Of a DNA stretch of 64,000 bases, positions 43,378-53,959 are shown in pieces. Positions within the stretch are counted from its first letter, which is position 1; each line of letters opens with the position of its first letter. This stretch comes from Actinomyces faecalis (GTDB taxonomy: Bacteria; Actinomycetota; Actinomycetes; Actinomycetales; Actinomycetaceae): positions 310,001 to 374,000 of the forward strand of contig NZ_CP063418.1 in assembly GCF_013184985.2 (NCBI RefSeq), written 5' to 3'. A model generated the notes under the pieces. That model did no database searches. It was not told where the DNA came from and was given only the letters and a program-made list of their open reading frames with translations. The translations under genes and the position numbers were made by a program.

Positions 43378-43448
43378 GTGCGTGTGCTGAGAGCGTGACC
43401 GGCACCGCGCGAGCAAATGTTCCCAGGACGTGAGCCTGTCTGCGCGCC

Positions 43449-43454
43449 TAGGCT
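43449..43454 (+). promoter_or_regulatory. -10-like hexamer TAGGCT for the LLM oxidoreductase gene
   Basis: Ends 6 nt before the ATG at 43461; the TAGGCT-GA sequence is the same as that upstream of the FKBP gene. Confidence 0.5.
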
Positions 43455-43460
43455 GACGCC

Positions 43461-44615
43461 ATGCCTGACACTGCGTCCTCTCCCGTGCTGTCGGTGCTGG
43501 ACCTCGTCCCTGTCTCTGCAGGCCGCACACGGCGTGACGCCCTGCAGGAGATGGTTGCGCTCGCCCGCGCCGCCGAGGACTGCGGCTACCACCGATACTG
43601 GCTGGCGGAGCACCACGGGTCCATCACCTTCCTCGCCTCGGCCACGGCCGTCCTCATGGGGCAGGTCCTGGCCTCGACCAACCGGATCAAGGTCGGTTCC
43701 GGGGGTGTCATGCTCCCCAACCACGCCCCACTGGTGGTCGCTGAGCAGATCGGGACCCTGGCGACCCTGTACCCAGACCGCGTCAGCCTCGGGCTGGGGC
43801 GGGCACCGGGCACGGACCCGCTGACGGCCTCGGCGCTGCGCCGTCGCGCGGCTGACCCGCGCAGCTTCGCCCAGGAGGTCCTGGAGGTCCTGTCCTATCT
43901 GGGGCCGGCGCAGGACGCGGCTATGGTCCCAGGGTCGCTGGCGAACTTCGTGCCGTCCTCGTCGGTGGGTCCCCAGGGCCAGGAGGGCGACGACGCAGGC
44001 TCGGGCCGGTCCGCCGCTCACGCTCGACCGGGCTCCTCGCCGCTGACGCGCGTACGTGCCGTCCCGGGTGAGGGTGTCGAGGTCGAGCCCTGGATCCTGG
44101 GGTCCTCGGTCAACGGGGCGCGGGTGGCCGGCACGCTCGGGCTGCCCTTCGCGGTCGCCTCGCACTTCGTGCCCGCGCAGGCGGAGCCGGCGATCGTCAC
44201 CTACCGCTCCGTCTTTGACGCCCAGGCTCCGACCTCGCACGCGGGTGCTGCGCGGGCCGGCGCCTCGGTCAACGTCATGGTGGCCCCGACCCGCCAGGAG
44301 GCGGAGGACCTGTTTACCACCGCGATGGCAGCCTCGGCGCGCATCATCGGAGGCAGGCCGGCTCCTCTTGACCCGCCGACGACGGACCACCAGGCCTGGC
44401 GCGAGCTCGCTGGCGGACGTCAGGCGGCGGTCGAGCAGGCGATGGGGCTGTCCTACGTCGGCACTCCCGAGGAGGTGGCTGACGGCCTGCGTGGTCTGGC
44501 GGACCGTTGGAGGCTGGAGGAGATCTTCGTGGTCACCTACGCCCACGACGCTGCGGCCCGTCGGCGTTCCTACGAGCTCCTCGGTCAGGCCTGGTCCGCC
44601 GTCTCGGCCCGCTAA
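43461..44615 (+). CDS. LLM-class (luciferase-like) flavin-dependent oxidoreductase
   Basis: 384 residues, single-component bacterial luciferase-like monooxygenase subgroup. It begins [23 protein letters not shown] and has [55 protein letters not shown] and [11 protein letters not shown], all typical. A poorly conserved insertion of about 50 residues ([17 protein letters not shown]...) lies after the first third. The FMN or F420 cofactor and the substrate cannot be decided. The gene is likely leaderless. Confidence 0.9.
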   Translation: MPDTASSPVLSVLDLVPVSAGRTRRDALQEMVALARAAEDCGYHRYWLAEHHGSITFLASATAVLMGQVLASTNRIKVGSGGVMLPNHAPLVVAEQIGTLATLYPDRVSLGLGRAPGTDPLTASALRRRAADPRSFAQEVLEVLSYLGPAQDAAMVPGSLANFVPSSSVGPQGQEGDDAGSGRSAAHARPGSSPLTRVRAVPGEGVEVEPWILGSSVNGARVAGTLGLPFAVASHFVPAQAEPAIVTYRSVFDAQAPTSHAGAARAGASVNVMVAPTRQEAEDLFTTAMAASARIIGGRPAPLDPPTTDHQAWRELAGGRQAAVEQAMGLSYVGTPEEVADGLRGLADRWRLEEIFVVTYAHDAAARRRSYELLGQAWSAVSAR

Positions 44616-44698
44616 GTGTCCTGCGCCACGTCATTCGTGCACAACAGGTTTCAAGTTCCGGGTATCGTGTGACGGTCCGACCTGTTAGATCTCACATC

Positions 44699-44746
44699 GT
44701 GGGACCCGTGCAGGCGCGGTGATGTCTGTAACCGGACGGGTCCCAC
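44699..44746 (+). terminator. Inverted repeat in the leader of the oligopeptide ABC operon
   Basis: GTGGGACCCGT (44699-44709) pairs with ACGGGTCCCAC (44736-44746), 11-bp arms and a 26-nt loop. It lies between the LLM gene and the permease gene; it could terminate the first or act as an attenuator for the second. Confidence 0.5.
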
Positions 44747-44791
44747 CCAGATGTGGCGGAAACTGTCCGGTCCTCCGGAAGAGAGGACCAC

Positions 44792-45751
44792 ATGCTCCCC
44801 TACCTTGCGCGTAGGATCGCGAACTACGCACTTCTGCTGTTCCTCGCGACCTCGCTGGCCTACATCCTGGCCTCGGTGTCTCTGGACCCGATCAACAACT
44901 GGAACCGCGAGGACCCCACCCTCAACTGGGACGCCATCCGCGCCAACCTGATCGAGTACAACATCAGCTCCGAGGTCCCGGTGTGGGACCGGTACGTCAC
45001 CTGGCTCCACTCGATCGTCACCTCCTGGGACTGGGGAGTGACCCCGAAGGGTGAGTCGGTCAACGGGCTGATCAGCACCAAGATCGGTGCCTCGATCCGA
45101 CTGGTCTTCGCCGGTGCGGCGATCGGCATGACCGGTGGCGTGGCCCTGGGCGCGTGGACGGCGACCCGCCAGTACAAGTTCTCTGACCGGGCGGTCTCCC
45201 TGATCGCGATGGTCATCATCTCGACCCCGGCCATGGTGATCGCTATCCTCCTGCAGGTGCTCGCGGTCCAGATCAACCGTTCCACCGGCTACCAGATCTT
45301 TGAGTTCACCGGTGAGGGCAGCGGCTTCGCCGGGCGCCTGCAGCACCTGGTGCTGCCGACCCTGTCGATGTCCCTGGGCGGACTGGCCTCCTACTCCCGC
45401 TACCAGCGCAACCTCATGCTGGACACCCTCGGTGCCGACTACGTGCGCACCGCGCGCGCCAAGGGCCTGGTCAAGCGCAAGGCCGTCACCCGGCACGCTC
45501 TGCGTACCGCCCTGATCCCGATGGCCACCTACTTCGCCTTCGCCCTGGCCGGGCTGTTCACGGGAGCCGCGATCACCGAGCGCGTCTACGGCTGGCACGG
45601 CATGGGTGAGTACTCGGTCAACTCCATCGCCGGTTACGACATCAACGGTGCTGTCGCGGTCGTCGCCTTCTCCGGCCTGTGCACCCTGACCGGTGCCTTG
45701 CTGTCGGACGTCTTCGTCGCTGTCGTCGACCCCCGAGTGAGGGTGAGCTGA
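44792..45751 (+). CDS. Oligopeptide/dipeptide ABC transporter permease (DppB/OppB-like)
   Basis: First inner-membrane subunit of the importer, 319 residues. It starts MLPYLARRIANYALLLFLATSLAYILAS (OppB-type N-terminal helix) and has a ~60-residue extracytoplasmic region before the remaining helices. The EAA coupling loop is YVRTARAKGLVKRKAVTRHALRTALIP. The ATG follows GAGAGGACCAC. The second permease gene starts 3 nt after the stop. Confidence 0.93.
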   Translation: MLPYLARRIANYALLLFLATSLAYILASVSLDPINNWNREDPTLNWDAIRANLIEYNISSEVPVWDRYVTWLHSIVTSWDWGVTPKGESVNGLISTKIGASIRLVFAGAAIGMTGGVALGAWTATRQYKFSDRAVSLIAMVIISTPAMVIAILLQVLAVQINRSTGYQIFEFTGEGSGFAGRLQHLVLPTLSMSLGGLASYSRYQRNLMLDTLGADYVRTARAKGLVKRKAVTRHALRTALIPMATYFAFALAGLFTGAAITERVYGWHGMGEYSVNSIAGYDINGAVAVVAFSGLCTLTGALLSDVFVAVVDPRVRVS

Positions 45752-45753
45752 GC

Positions 45754-46761
45754 ATGGCACGTAACTACAACGGCATGGACTCCATCGGCAAGCAGATGAC
45801 GGTCGGTGGGCACTCGCCCATGGACCAGCCGGCGGACATCCCGATGAGTGAGGCTGAGGCAGGCGACCTGCGTGAGACCAATCCCGCTGAGTCCAAGCGC
45901 CTGACCCGCGGGCAGATCACCCTGCGCCGCTTCCTGCGTAACAAGTCCGCTGTGGCCGGGGCTGTTGGCTTCGTCCTGGTCGCGCTGTTCGCCGTCTTCG
46001 GCAGCTACATCGGCAAGTGGGCCTACACCGACGTCGACTCCTCGTCCTTCCTGTCGGCACCCAGTGCCGAGCACTGGTTCGGCACCACCCAGGGCGGCCG
46101 GGACGTCTTCGCGATGGTGGTGGAGGGAACGCGCAAGTCGATGATGATCGGTGTGTGCGTGGCCCTGCTCCAGACCTCGATCGCCGCGCTCATCGGGTCC
46201 TCGGCTGCCTACTTCGGCGGCTGGTGGGAGAAGGTCGCGCTGTGGTTCACCGACCTGCTGCTGGTCGTGCCCTCCTTCCTCATCATCGCCATCCTGTCCC
46301 AGCGGGCAGGGGCGGCCAAGGGCTCGATCGCGCTGTTCATCGTCCTGCTGGCCGGGTTCGGGTGGATGCTGACGGCCCGCGTGGTCCGCTCGCTGACGCT
46401 GAGCGTCAAGGACCTGGACTACGTCAACGCCGCCAGGTTCATGAACGTTCCCAGCTCGCGGATCATCCTGCGCCACATCATCCCCAACATCGCTTCGCTG
46501 CTCATCGTGGACGCCACCGTCAACGTCGCCTACGCGGTCATCAGTGAGACGACGCTGTCCTACTTCGGCTTCGGGGTCCAGGCGCCCAACACCTCGCTGG
46601 GCACGCTGATCGCCGAGGGCCAGCGCTCGGCCACGACCTATCCCTGGATCTTCCTGGCTCCGGCCGCCGTCCTGGTCATTATGCTCGTGTGCGTGAACTT
46701 CATGGGTGACGGCCTGCGTGACGCCATCGATCCCTCGTCCAAGTCCGGAGGCAAGGCATGA
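45754..46761 (+). CDS. Oligopeptide/dipeptide ABC transporter permease (DppC/OppC-like)
   Basis: Second membrane subunit, 335 residues. A polar ~70-residue N-terminus leads to the OppC-type LRRFLRNKSAVAGAVGFVLVALFAVFG helix; PSAEHWFGTTQGGRDVFAMVVEGTRKSMMIG and the EAA loop YVNAARFMNVPSSRIILRHIIPNI are family marks. Its stop overlaps the start of the fused ATPase gene (ATGA), showing coupling. Confidence 0.94.
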   Translation: MARNYNGMDSIGKQMTVGGHSPMDQPADIPMSEAEAGDLRETNPAESKRLTRGQITLRRFLRNKSAVAGAVGFVLVALFAVFGSYIGKWAYTDVDSSSFLSAPSAEHWFGTTQGGRDVFAMVVEGTRKSMMIGVCVALLQTSIAALIGSSAAYFGGWWEKVALWFTDLLLVVPSFLIIAILSQRAGAAKGSIALFIVLLAGFGWMLTARVVRSLTLSVKDLDYVNAARFMNVPSSRIILRHIIPNIASLLIVDATVNVAYAVISETTLSYFGFGVQAPNTSLGTLIAEGQRSATTYPWIFLAPAAVLVIMLVCVNFMGDGLRDAIDPSSKSGGKA

Positions 46762-48920
46762 GCCGCTCCACCAAGAACGCTCCCGTCTTCGAGTCTGACG
46801 CTCTGCCCGACCCGGGCTCCACGGCTCCTCTGCTCGAGGTCACCGATCTTCACGTCTCCTTCCCCTCCGAGGACGGGCGAGTCAACGCTGTGCGTGGCGT
46901 CAACCTGTCCGTGGCCCGTGGTGAGGTCCTCGCGCTGGTCGGTGAGTCGGGATCGGGCAAGTCCGTGACCTCCACGGCCGTCATGGGCCTGCTGGACGAG
47001 TCTGCACAGATCTCCGGCTCCGTCAGGCTGCACGGCACTGAGCTGCTCGGACGCGACGACGGCTACATGTCCAGGATCCGAGGCTCGCAGGTCGCCATGG
47101 TCTTCCAGGACCCGTTGTCGGCGCTCACTCCTGTCTACACGGTGGGTAACCAGATCGTCGAGGCCCTCAAGGTCCACAACGCCGGCATGTCCGACGCCGA
47201 CGCCCACGTCCGCGCCGTGGAGCTGCTGGACCTGGTCGGCATCCCCAACGCGGACGTACGAGCCAAGGCCTACCCCCACGAGTTCTCCGGCGGTATGCGC
47301 CAGCGTGCCGTCATCGCGATCGCGATCGCCAACAACCCGGACCTCATCATCGCCGACGAGCCCACCACCGCCCTGGACGTGACGATCCAGGCCCAGATCC
47401 TCGACGTGCTGCGCACCGCCCAGGAGGAGACGGGCGCCGGCGTCATTATGATCACCCACGACCTGGGCGTCGTGGCCGGCATGGCTGACCGGGTCTCGGT
47501 GATGTACGCCGGCCGTATCGTGGAGACCGGTGACGTCGACGACATCTTCTACCGCTCGCGTATGCCCTACACCATCGGCCTGCTCGGGTCGCTGCCCCGC
47601 CTGGACGCGAAGAAGGACTCTGCGCTGGCCACCCTGGAGGGCAACCCTCCCTCCCTGCTGGAGATGCCCACCGGCTGCCCCTTCGCGCCGCGCTGTCCCA
47701 TGGCGGCCCCGGAGTGCCACGAGGGCGAGCCCGCTCTGACGCTGGTGCGTGAGGGGACCACGGACGCCTCGGGCGAGGAGGCAGCCGGGCCGCAGTACTC
47801 GGCGTGCCGCCGCTTCGAGGTTATCGAGGAGGGTGGGCTGGACTACACCGACATCTACCCGGTTCCCTCCCTCAAGACTCCTGACTCGCTCAACCTCCCC
47901 CACTCTGAGCGCGCTGAGGTGCTGCGCGTGACGGAGATGGTCAAGGAGTTCCCGCTCATGAAGGGCGCTGTGTTCAAGCGCCGCGTGGGCACCGTCCACG
48001 CCGTCGACGGCGTCTCCTTCGACATCCGCGAGGGGGAGACCCTCGCCATCGTGGGTGAGTCGGGCTGCGGCAAGACGACGACCCTCATGGAGGTCCTGGG
48101 GCTGCAGGCCCCGCAGTCCGGCAAGATCGTCGTGCTGGGCAAGGACACCGGTGAGCTGAGCCGCTCCCAGCGCAAGGAGGTGCGTCAGGACCTGCAGATC
48201 GTCTTCCAGGACCCGATGGCCTCGCTCGACCCGCGTCTGCCGATCTTCGACATCCTTGCTGAGCCGCTGCGAGCCAACGGCTGGAAGAAGGACGACATCG
48301 CCCCTCGGGTCGAGGAGCTGATGGGGCTGGTCGGCCTGGAGCCGAGCCACGCCAACCGGTACCCGCGCAACTTCTCCGGTGGTCAGCGCCAGCGCATCGG
48401 TATCGCCCGCGCCCTCGCGCTCCAGCCGAGGCTGCTCGTGCTGGACGAGCCCGTCTCCGCGCTGGACGTGTCCATCCAGGCCGGCGTCATCAACCTGCTT
48501 GACGAGCTGCGGGCCACGATGGGGCTGGGCTACCTCTTCGTCGCTCACGACCTGTCCGTGGTGCGTCACATCGCCGACCGTGTGGCGGTGATGTACCTGG
48601 GCAAGATCGTCGAGGTCGGTGACGTGGACGCGATCTTCGACGCTCCTGCTCACCCTTACACCCAGGCGCTCCTCTCGGCTATCCCGATCCCGGACCCTGC
48701 TAAGGAGCGCACGCGTAGCCGGATCCTGCTGCAGGGTGACATGCCGAGCCCGGCCAGCCCTCCCAGCGGCTGCCGCTTCCGCACGCGCTGCCCCAAGTTC
48801 GCCAGCGTCCTCAGCGAGGACCAGCGTCTGGCCTGTCTGGGGGAGATGCCGGGATTTACTCCGCAGGGAGAGGATCACGAGGTCGCCTGCTACTACCCGG
48901 AGCAGACGGCGGTGTTCTGA
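46758..48920 (+). CDS. Fused double ATP-binding protein of the oligopeptide importer (DppD-DppF)
   Basis: 720 residues carrying both ATPase halves that most Opp/Dpp systems encode separately. First half: Walker A GESGSGKS, signature FSGGMRQR, Walker [13 protein letters not shown], then the Cys-rich oligopeptide tail [14 protein letters not shown]. Second half: [36 protein letters not shown] and the tail [13 protein letters not shown]. Such fusions are frequent in actinobacteria. It is coupled to the permease by ATGA. The binding-protein gene follows after a 258-nt gap with a long palindrome. Confidence 0.95.
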   Translation: MSRSTKNAPVFESDALPDPGSTAPLLEVTDLHVSFPSEDGRVNAVRGVNLSVARGEVLALVGESGSGKSVTSTAVMGLLDESAQISGSVRLHGTELLGRDDGYMSRIRGSQVAMVFQDPLSALTPVYTVGNQIVEALKVHNAGMSDADAHVRAVELLDLVGIPNADVRAKAYPHEFSGGMRQRAVIAIAIANNPDLIIADEPTTALDVTIQAQILDVLRTAQEETGAGVIMITHDLGVVAGMADRVSVMYAGRIVETGDVDDIFYRSRMPYTIGLLGSLPRLDAKKDSALATLEGNPPSLLEMPTGCPFAPRCPMAAPECHEGEPALTLVREGTTDASGEEAAGPQYSACRRFEVIEEGGLDYTDIYPVPSLKTPDSLNLPHSERAEVLRVTEMVKEFPLMKGAVFKRRVGTVHAVDGVSFDIREGETLAIVGESGCGKTTTLMEVLGLQAPQSGKIVVLGKDTGELSRSQRKEVRQDLQIVFQDPMASLDPRLPIFDILAEPLRANGWKKDDIAPRVEELMGLVGLEPSHANRYPRNFSGGQRQRIGIARALALQPRLLVLDEPVSALDVSIQAGVINLLDELRATMGLGYLFVAHDLSVVRHIADRVAVMYLGKIVEVGDVDAIFDAPAHPYTQALLSAIPIPDPAKERTRSRILLQGDMPSPASPPSGCRFRTRCPKFASVLSEDQRLACLGEMPGFTPQGEDHEVACYYPEQTAVF

Positions 48921-48965
48921 CCCCGGTGTGCCGGGTGCTCCGACACTCGTGTCTCGCAAGCCAAG

Positions 48966-49009
48966 ACGAATGATAGTCTATGCACGATAGTGCATAGACT
49001 ATCATTCGT
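48966..49009. terminator. AT-rich 44-bp palindrome between the importer ATPase and binding-protein genes
   Basis: Arms 48966-48985 and 48990-49009 are perfect 20-bp complements (ACGAATGATAGTCTATGCAC) around GATA. It is notably AT-rich for this genome. It is likely to stop or stabilise the upstream transcript; an operator function is also possible. Confidence 0.65.
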
Positions 49010-49178
49010 TCGGGCTCCGTACGAACGCTCCCTGGTGCGTCGAGCATGTTTCGTGTTGGTGACAATCCTGCAAACGTCTGTTGCCTGGCGAGAAACATTC
49101 GTATGGTTTGCTCCATGTGATGGCGGGCATGCCTCACAGCTGCTCGCTTCCCACCCGTCCTTCGAAACGGAGATCCCC

Positions 49179-50873
49179 ATGATGATGATCAACCGCCGTC
49201 TCTTCCTCGGTGGCACCGCCTCCGTGGCCGCCATGGCTGCCCTCGCGGCCTGCGCCAAGTCCAGCGACTCCGGCTCCGCGTCCGCCTCCGGAGGTGCCCA
49301 GGAGGGTGCCAAGGCTGTCAACACCCAGGAGCGCTCGGCGCTGCAGGAGGGTGGCGAGCTCAAGATGGCGCTGACCGCCACCATCGCCAACTGGAACCAG
49401 GCGACCGTCGACGGTAACGGTGTCGACTCCCGTAACATCATGAACTTCGTCTCGCCCTACTTCATCGAGTGGGCCGACGACGGCACGCCCTCGCCCAACC
49501 CGAACTTCCTGACCAAGTACGAGGCCGAGGAGGTTGACGGCAAGACCGTCGCTACCGTCGAGCTCAACGAGAAGGCCGTGTGGGGTAACGGTCGCGCGAT
49601 GGACTCCGAGGACATCCGCGAGTCCCTCATCCACGGCACCGACGAGGCCTACAGCTGGGCCTCCACCGACGGCTTCGACCAGGTGGAGAACGTCGAGATC
49701 GTCGACGAGCGCTCGGCCAAGATCACGTTCAAGTCTGTCTTCCCCGACTGGACGAACCTGCTCTCCGGCTTCGCTCCCAAGGAGCTCATGTCCACCGCTG
49801 AGGCCTTCAACGACGCCATGGCGGGCGAGGACAACTTCAACAACGACTACTTCGCCGGACCTTTCAAGATCGAGGGCTTCGACAAGTCCCAGCAGGTCGT
49901 CACCCTCGTCCCCAACGACAAGTGGTGGGGCGACAAGCCGCTGCTGGAGAAGGTCACCTTCCGAGTCCTGGACCCCTCCGCCGAGGCCACGGCCTTCGCC
50001 AACAAGAACCTGGACGTCATCGACTACATCATCTCCGCTGACGTCTACCAGCAGTGCATCGGCCGCGAGGACGCCGAGGTCCGCCAGAACTACGGTCTGC
50101 AGTGGCGTCACTTCACGCTCAACGGCTCCACCGGCGTCCTGGCCGACAAGGCCGTGCGCCAGGCCCTGCTGCGCGCCTGCGACCGCCAGGCGATCGCTGC
50201 CTCGGACCTGACGGGCCTGCCCGTGGACACTGAGAAGCTGCTGCTCGGTAACCGCTTCTTCATGCCCAACCAGGACGGCTACCAGGACAACTCCAAGGAC
50301 TGGACCTACGACGTCGAGGCCGCCAAGAAGCTGCTTGAGGACGCCGGCTGGACCGAGGGCAGTGACGGTATCCGTGAGAAGGACGGCCAGCGTCTGTCGA
50401 TCTCCTTCACGATGCCTGCTGGCGTGCCCACGACCGAGAACGAGGCCACCCTCCTGCAGTCTCAGGTCAAGGAGGCCGGTATCGAGATCAAGCTCAACCC
50501 GGTTGACTCCAACGGCTACTTCAAGGACTACATCAACAAGGGCAACTTCGAGATCACGGCCTTCACCTGGCAGGGCACCCAGTACCCGATGGCCAACATC
50601 GGCCAGATCTACGGCACCGGCTCGGGCCAGAACTACTCGGGCATCTCGGTCCCTGAGATCGACGAGTACATCACCAAGGTCGCGACGACTGCTGACCACG
50701 CCGAGCGCGTCAGGCTCACCAACGAGGTGGACGCGCTCATCTGGGAGAACGTCATGAACTTCCCGATGTACGAGCGTCAGGAGCTGACCGCTGTGCCCAA
50801 GAAGCTGGCGAACTTCGGTGCCCAGGGCCTGGCCTCCTACCGCCCCGAGAACATCGGCTACATGAAGGACTGA
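49179..50873 (+). CDS. Oligopeptide ABC transporter substrate-binding lipoprotein
   Basis: Extracellular solute receptor (SBP family 5), 564 residues. The N-terminus INRRLFLGG is a twin-arginine motif, followed by the hydrophobic stretch and the lipobox LAAC (Cys near residue 25), so the protein is probably a Tat-exported lipoprotein. The mature part has typical SBP_bac_5 sequence, e.g. AVWGNGRAMDSEDIRESL, YFAGPFKIEGFDKSQQVVTLVPNDKWWG and AVRQALLRACDRQAI. Start: first of three consecutive ATGs, preceded by GGAG. Unusually the gene lies last in its operon. A strong terminator follows. Confidence 0.94.
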   Translation: MMMINRRLFLGGTASVAAMAALAACAKSSDSGSASASGGAQEGAKAVNTQERSALQEGGELKMALTATIANWNQATVDGNGVDSRNIMNFVSPYFIEWADDGTPSPNPNFLTKYEAEEVDGKTVATVELNEKAVWGNGRAMDSEDIRESLIHGTDEAYSWASTDGFDQVENVEIVDERSAKITFKSVFPDWTNLLSGFAPKELMSTAEAFNDAMAGEDNFNNDYFAGPFKIEGFDKSQQVVTLVPNDKWWGDKPLLEKVTFRVLDPSAEATAFANKNLDVIDYIISADVYQQCIGREDAEVRQNYGLQWRHFTLNGSTGVLADKAVRQALLRACDRQAIAASDLTGLPVDTEKLLLGNRFFMPNQDGYQDNSKDWTYDVEAAKKLLEDAGWTEGSDGIREKDGQRLSISFTMPAGVPTTENEATLLQSQVKEAGIEIKLNPVDSNGYFKDYINKGNFEITAFTWQGTQYPMANIGQIYGTGSGQNYSGISVPEIDEYITKVATTADHAERVRLTNEVDALIWENVMNFPMYERQELTAVPKKLANFGAQGLASYRPENIGYMKD

Positions 50874-50900
50874 CCCTTCTGGCTCACGATCTGAGTCGTT

Positions 50901-50938
50901 GACTGCGGCCCCGCACCCGACGGTGCGGGGCCGCAGTC
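50901..50938 (+). terminator. Strong hairpin after the substrate-binding protein gene
   Basis: Arms 50901-50917 and 50922-50938 are perfect 17-bp complements with a CGAC tetraloop, 27 nt past the stop. Confidence 0.85.
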
Positions 50939-50995
50939 GTGCCCGGCCGGTGCGGCAGGCTCGCGACATCGGCGAGGCCAGGGCAGGATGAGCAG

Positions 50996-51781
50996 GTGCC
51001 TACCGTCATCATCCGCTCCCTGCTCGGCCGCGTCGGCTGCGTCCTCCTTGCGGCAGGCGGCCTCGTCGTCATCATGACGGTCCTGCGCTCCGACGGCGTT
51101 GCGGGCCTGATCCCGTTGCTAGGCTGGGGGACGCTGGCCGGGCTCGCCGTCTGGGCCCTGTGGTGGGCTCCCGAGATCGTCCTGACCGACGAGCGTCTGC
51201 GGATCCGTAACGCCTGGAGGACGCACGATGTCGCCTGGGGCCAGGTCGTCGGGTGCTCCACGCGCTGGTCCCTGGTGGTCAGGCTGCGTGACGGGCGCGG
51301 GGTCACCGCTGCCGCGGCCCAGCGCTCCGGAGGGCTGGGGACCTCCTGGCGACGCCGGCAGGAGCTGCGTGAGCGAGAGATGAGCACCGGGCGCACCGCG
51401 GGTGGCAGCACGGTGTCTGAGGCGCTGTCACACCGGGGAGTACGGGAGGAGTACCTGAGTCCCGGACAGGGACGATTTCGCACCAGCCTTGACGCGGATG
51501 GTGCTGGCAACCTTATTGAGGCCTACGCCGAGCGGTGGGCGGTTCATGAGCGCGTGCGGGCGCATGAGCGCGGCCGCCAGCAGCGGCTGGCGCGCCGCGA
51601 CCAGGACGCCCTCCCGCAGCAGGCGGCGCAGGCGGGTCGGTCTGGGACGGACGAGCGCCAGCGTGCGGTGCCGGAACCGGCTCGTGGGCAGGGTCGTCAG
51701 GCGGTGACCAGCTCGCTCAACGTCGTGCCGGTGGTCGCGGCCGTGGTCGGTGCCGTGCTCGTGTGCGCCTCGTTCCTGTAG
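50996..51781 (+). CDS. PH-domain-like membrane protein of unknown function
   Basis: 261 residues. Two N-terminal membrane segments (VGCVLLAAGGLVVIMTVL; LGWGTLAGLAVWALWWAPEIV) are followed by a bacterial PH-like module (VLTDERLRIRNAWRTHDVAWGQVVGCSTRWSLVVRLRDGR), a long charged Arg/Gln-rich region and a final C-terminal membrane helix (VVPVVAAVVGAVLVCASFL). The layout is that of actinobacterial bPH-type proteins, whose role is unknown. The GTG start is preceded by AGGATGAGC. It precedes typA by 211 nt. Confidence 0.72.
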   Translation: MPTVIIRSLLGRVGCVLLAAGGLVVIMTVLRSDGVAGLIPLLGWGTLAGLAVWALWWAPEIVLTDERLRIRNAWRTHDVAWGQVVGCSTRWSLVVRLRDGRGVTAAAAQRSGGLGTSWRRRQELREREMSTGRTAGGSTVSEALSHRGVREEYLSPGQGRFRTSLDADGAGNLIEAYAERWAVHERVRAHERGRQQRLARRDQDALPQQAAQAGRSGTDERQRAVPEPARGQGRQAVTSSLNVVPVVAAVVGAVLVCASFL

Positions 51782-51992
51782 CCCCGCAGGGCGACTGGCT
51801 CGCGGCAGCGCCGGGTCGCCTGTGACAGGGCTCGTTCGTGAGAGGCCGCACAGTCAGCGTGTCACCCCCGTCATGGCGCGCGGTGGCCCGGCTCTCCTAC
51901 CCTTGGCCTGCTGTGCGCCCGGCGCCGGCGGAGGCCCTCCGTCGTCGTCCTGTCCGATGGGCGCGCCTCCCGGACGGAAGAAGAGCCCGCTT

Positions 51993-53915
51993 ATGACCGT
52001 GCGCCAGGACCTGCGCAACGTCGCCATCGTCGCCCACGTCGACCACGGCAAGACGACCCTCGTTGACGCGATGCTGTGGGAGGCAGGTGCCTTTGGCGCT
52101 CGTGCTACCACGGAGAACACCGGTGAGCGCGTCATGGACTCTGGGGAGCTGGAGCGTGAGAAGGGCATCACGATCCTGGCCAAGAACACGGCTGTCCACT
52201 ACGCAGGCCCGGCTGCGGTGGACGCGGGTGTCCCCGAGGGCATCGTCATCAACGTCATCGACACTCCCGGCCACGCCGACTTCGGCGGTGAGGTCGAGCG
52301 CGGCCTGTCCATGGTCGACGGCGTCGTCCTCCTCGTGGACGCCTCGGAGGGCCCGCTGCCCCAGACTCGTTTCGTCCTGCGCAAGGCGCTGGCCGCGAGC
52401 CTCCCGGTCATCATCGTCGTCAACAAGGTCGACCGCCCTGACTCGCGTATCTCGGAGGTCGTCTCCGAGACAACCGACCTCCTCCTGGCGCTGGCCTCCG
52501 ACCTGGCTGACGAGCACCCGGACATCGACCTCGACGCCGTCCTCGACGTCCCCGTCATCTACGCCTCGGCCAAGGCGCGCCGCGCGGACACGGTCCAGCC
52601 GGCCGACGGCGACCTGCCGGCCAACGAGAACCTCGAGCCTCTCTTCCGCACGATCATCGACCGCATCCCCGGCCCCTCCTACGACGAGGACGCCCCTCTG
52701 CAGGCGCACGTGACCAACCTGGACGCCTCGCCCTTCCTGGGGCGTCTGGCGCTGCTGCGTATCCACAACGGCACCCTGCGCAAGGGGCAGAACGTGGGCT
52801 GGGCGCGCCACGACGGCACGATCCGCTCCGCCCACGTCTCTGAGCTGCTGGTGACCGAGGGCCTGGAGCGCAAGCCCGCCACCGAGGCTCACGCCGGTGA
52901 CATCGTCGCGATCGCCGGTATCGAGGACATCACCATCGGTGAGTCCCTCGTGGACCCCGACGACCCGCGCCCGCTGCCGCTGATCAAGGTGGACGACCCG
53001 GCGATCTCCATGACCATCGGGATCAACACCTCTCCGATGGCGGGGCGCACCAAGGGCGCCAAGGTCACCGCCCGCCAGGTCAAGGACCGCCTGGACCGTG
53101 AGCTCATCGGCAACGTCTCCCTGCGCGTCCTGCCCACCGACCGGCCTGACGCCTGGGAGGTCCAGGGCCGTGGCGAGCTGGCCCTGGCCATCCTCGTGGA
53201 GCAGATGCGCCGTGAGGGCTTCGAGCTGACGGTGGGCAAGCCCAGGGTCGTCACCCGGACGATCGACGGCGTCAGGTGCGAGCCGGTCGAGCGCATGACG
53301 ATCGACGTTCCTGAGGAGTACCTCGGCGCGGTCACCCAGCTGATGGCCGCCCGCAAGGGTCGTATGGAGACCATGACCAACCACGGCACCGGCTGGATCC
53401 GCATGGAGTTCCTCATCCCGGCCCGTGGCACGATCGGCCTGCGTACCCAGTTCCTCACGGAGACTCGTGGCACCGGCATCGCCTCCTCCATCGCCGAGGG
53501 CTACGAGCCCTGGGCCGGCCAGATCGTCTCGCGTACCACCGGCTCGCTGGTCTCTGACCGCGCGGGCGCGGTCACGGCCTACGCGCTCATCCGCCTGCAG
53601 GACCGGGGAACCTTCTTCGTCGAGCCCACGCAGGAGACCTACGAGGGCCAGGTCGTGGGCGAGAACCCCCGCAACGAGGACATGGACGTCAACGTCGTGC
53701 GTGAGAAGCAGCAGACCAACATGCGCTCCTCCACAGCCGACTCCTTCGAGGGCCTCGTGCCTCCGCGCCACCTCACCCTGGAGGAGGCGCTGGAGTTCGC
53801 CGCCGAGGACGAGTGCGTCGAGGTCACGCCTGAGGCCGTGCGTATCCGTAAGGTGATCCTGGACTCTCAGGAACGTTTCAAGGAGGCCGCACGCCGCCGT
53901 CGCGGCCAGGCCTGA
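51993..53915 (+). CDS. typA: Translational GTPase TypA/BipA
   Basis: Ribosome-binding GTPase of 640 residues, acting in stress adaptation and 50S assembly. G1 is [15 protein letters not shown], switch I has [12 protein letters not shown]3 [23 protein letters not shown]4 NKVDRPD. The BipA-specific C-terminal portion includes the [40 protein letters not shown] stretch and [12 protein letters not shown]. The ATG is at [17 protein letters not shown]; the frame is open upstream but without homology. Confidence 0.96.
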   Translation: MTVRQDLRNVAIVAHVDHGKTTLVDAMLWEAGAFGARATTENTGERVMDSGELEREKGITILAKNTAVHYAGPAAVDAGVPEGIVINVIDTPGHADFGGEVERGLSMVDGVVLLVDASEGPLPQTRFVLRKALAASLPVIIVVNKVDRPDSRISEVVSETTDLLLALASDLADEHPDIDLDAVLDVPVIYASAKARRADTVQPADGDLPANENLEPLFRTIIDRIPGPSYDEDAPLQAHVTNLDASPFLGRLALLRIHNGTLRKGQNVGWARHDGTIRSAHVSELLVTEGLERKPATEAHAGDIVAIAGIEDITIGESLVDPDDPRPLPLIKVDDPAISMTIGINTSPMAGRTKGAKVTARQVKDRLDRELIGNVSLRVLPTDRPDAWEVQGRGELALAILVEQMRREGFELTVGKPRVVTRTIDGVRCEPVERMTIDVPEEYLGAVTQLMAARKGRMETMTNHGTGWIRMEFLIPARGTIGLRTQFLTETRGTGIASSIAEGYEPWAGQIVSRTTGSLVSDRAGAVTAYALIRLQDRGTFFVEPTQETYEGQVVGENPRNEDMDVNVVREKQQTNMRSSTADSFEGLVPPRHLTLEEALEFAAEDECVEVTPEAVRIRKVILDSQERFKEAARRRRGQA

Positions 53916-53959
53916 TCCCTTTTCCGACGACGACCGGGACCCGCTTCCAGGAGGACTGT

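Noticed and set aside
46638..48959. A 773-codon open frame on the minus strand, opposite the fused ATPase gene
   Set aside because: High-GC antisense shadow; composition is Arg/His/Val/Gly-rich and it mirrors a clear double ABC ATPase. Similar long shadows opposite typA (51897-53771) and the binding protein (49134-50969) were dropped too.
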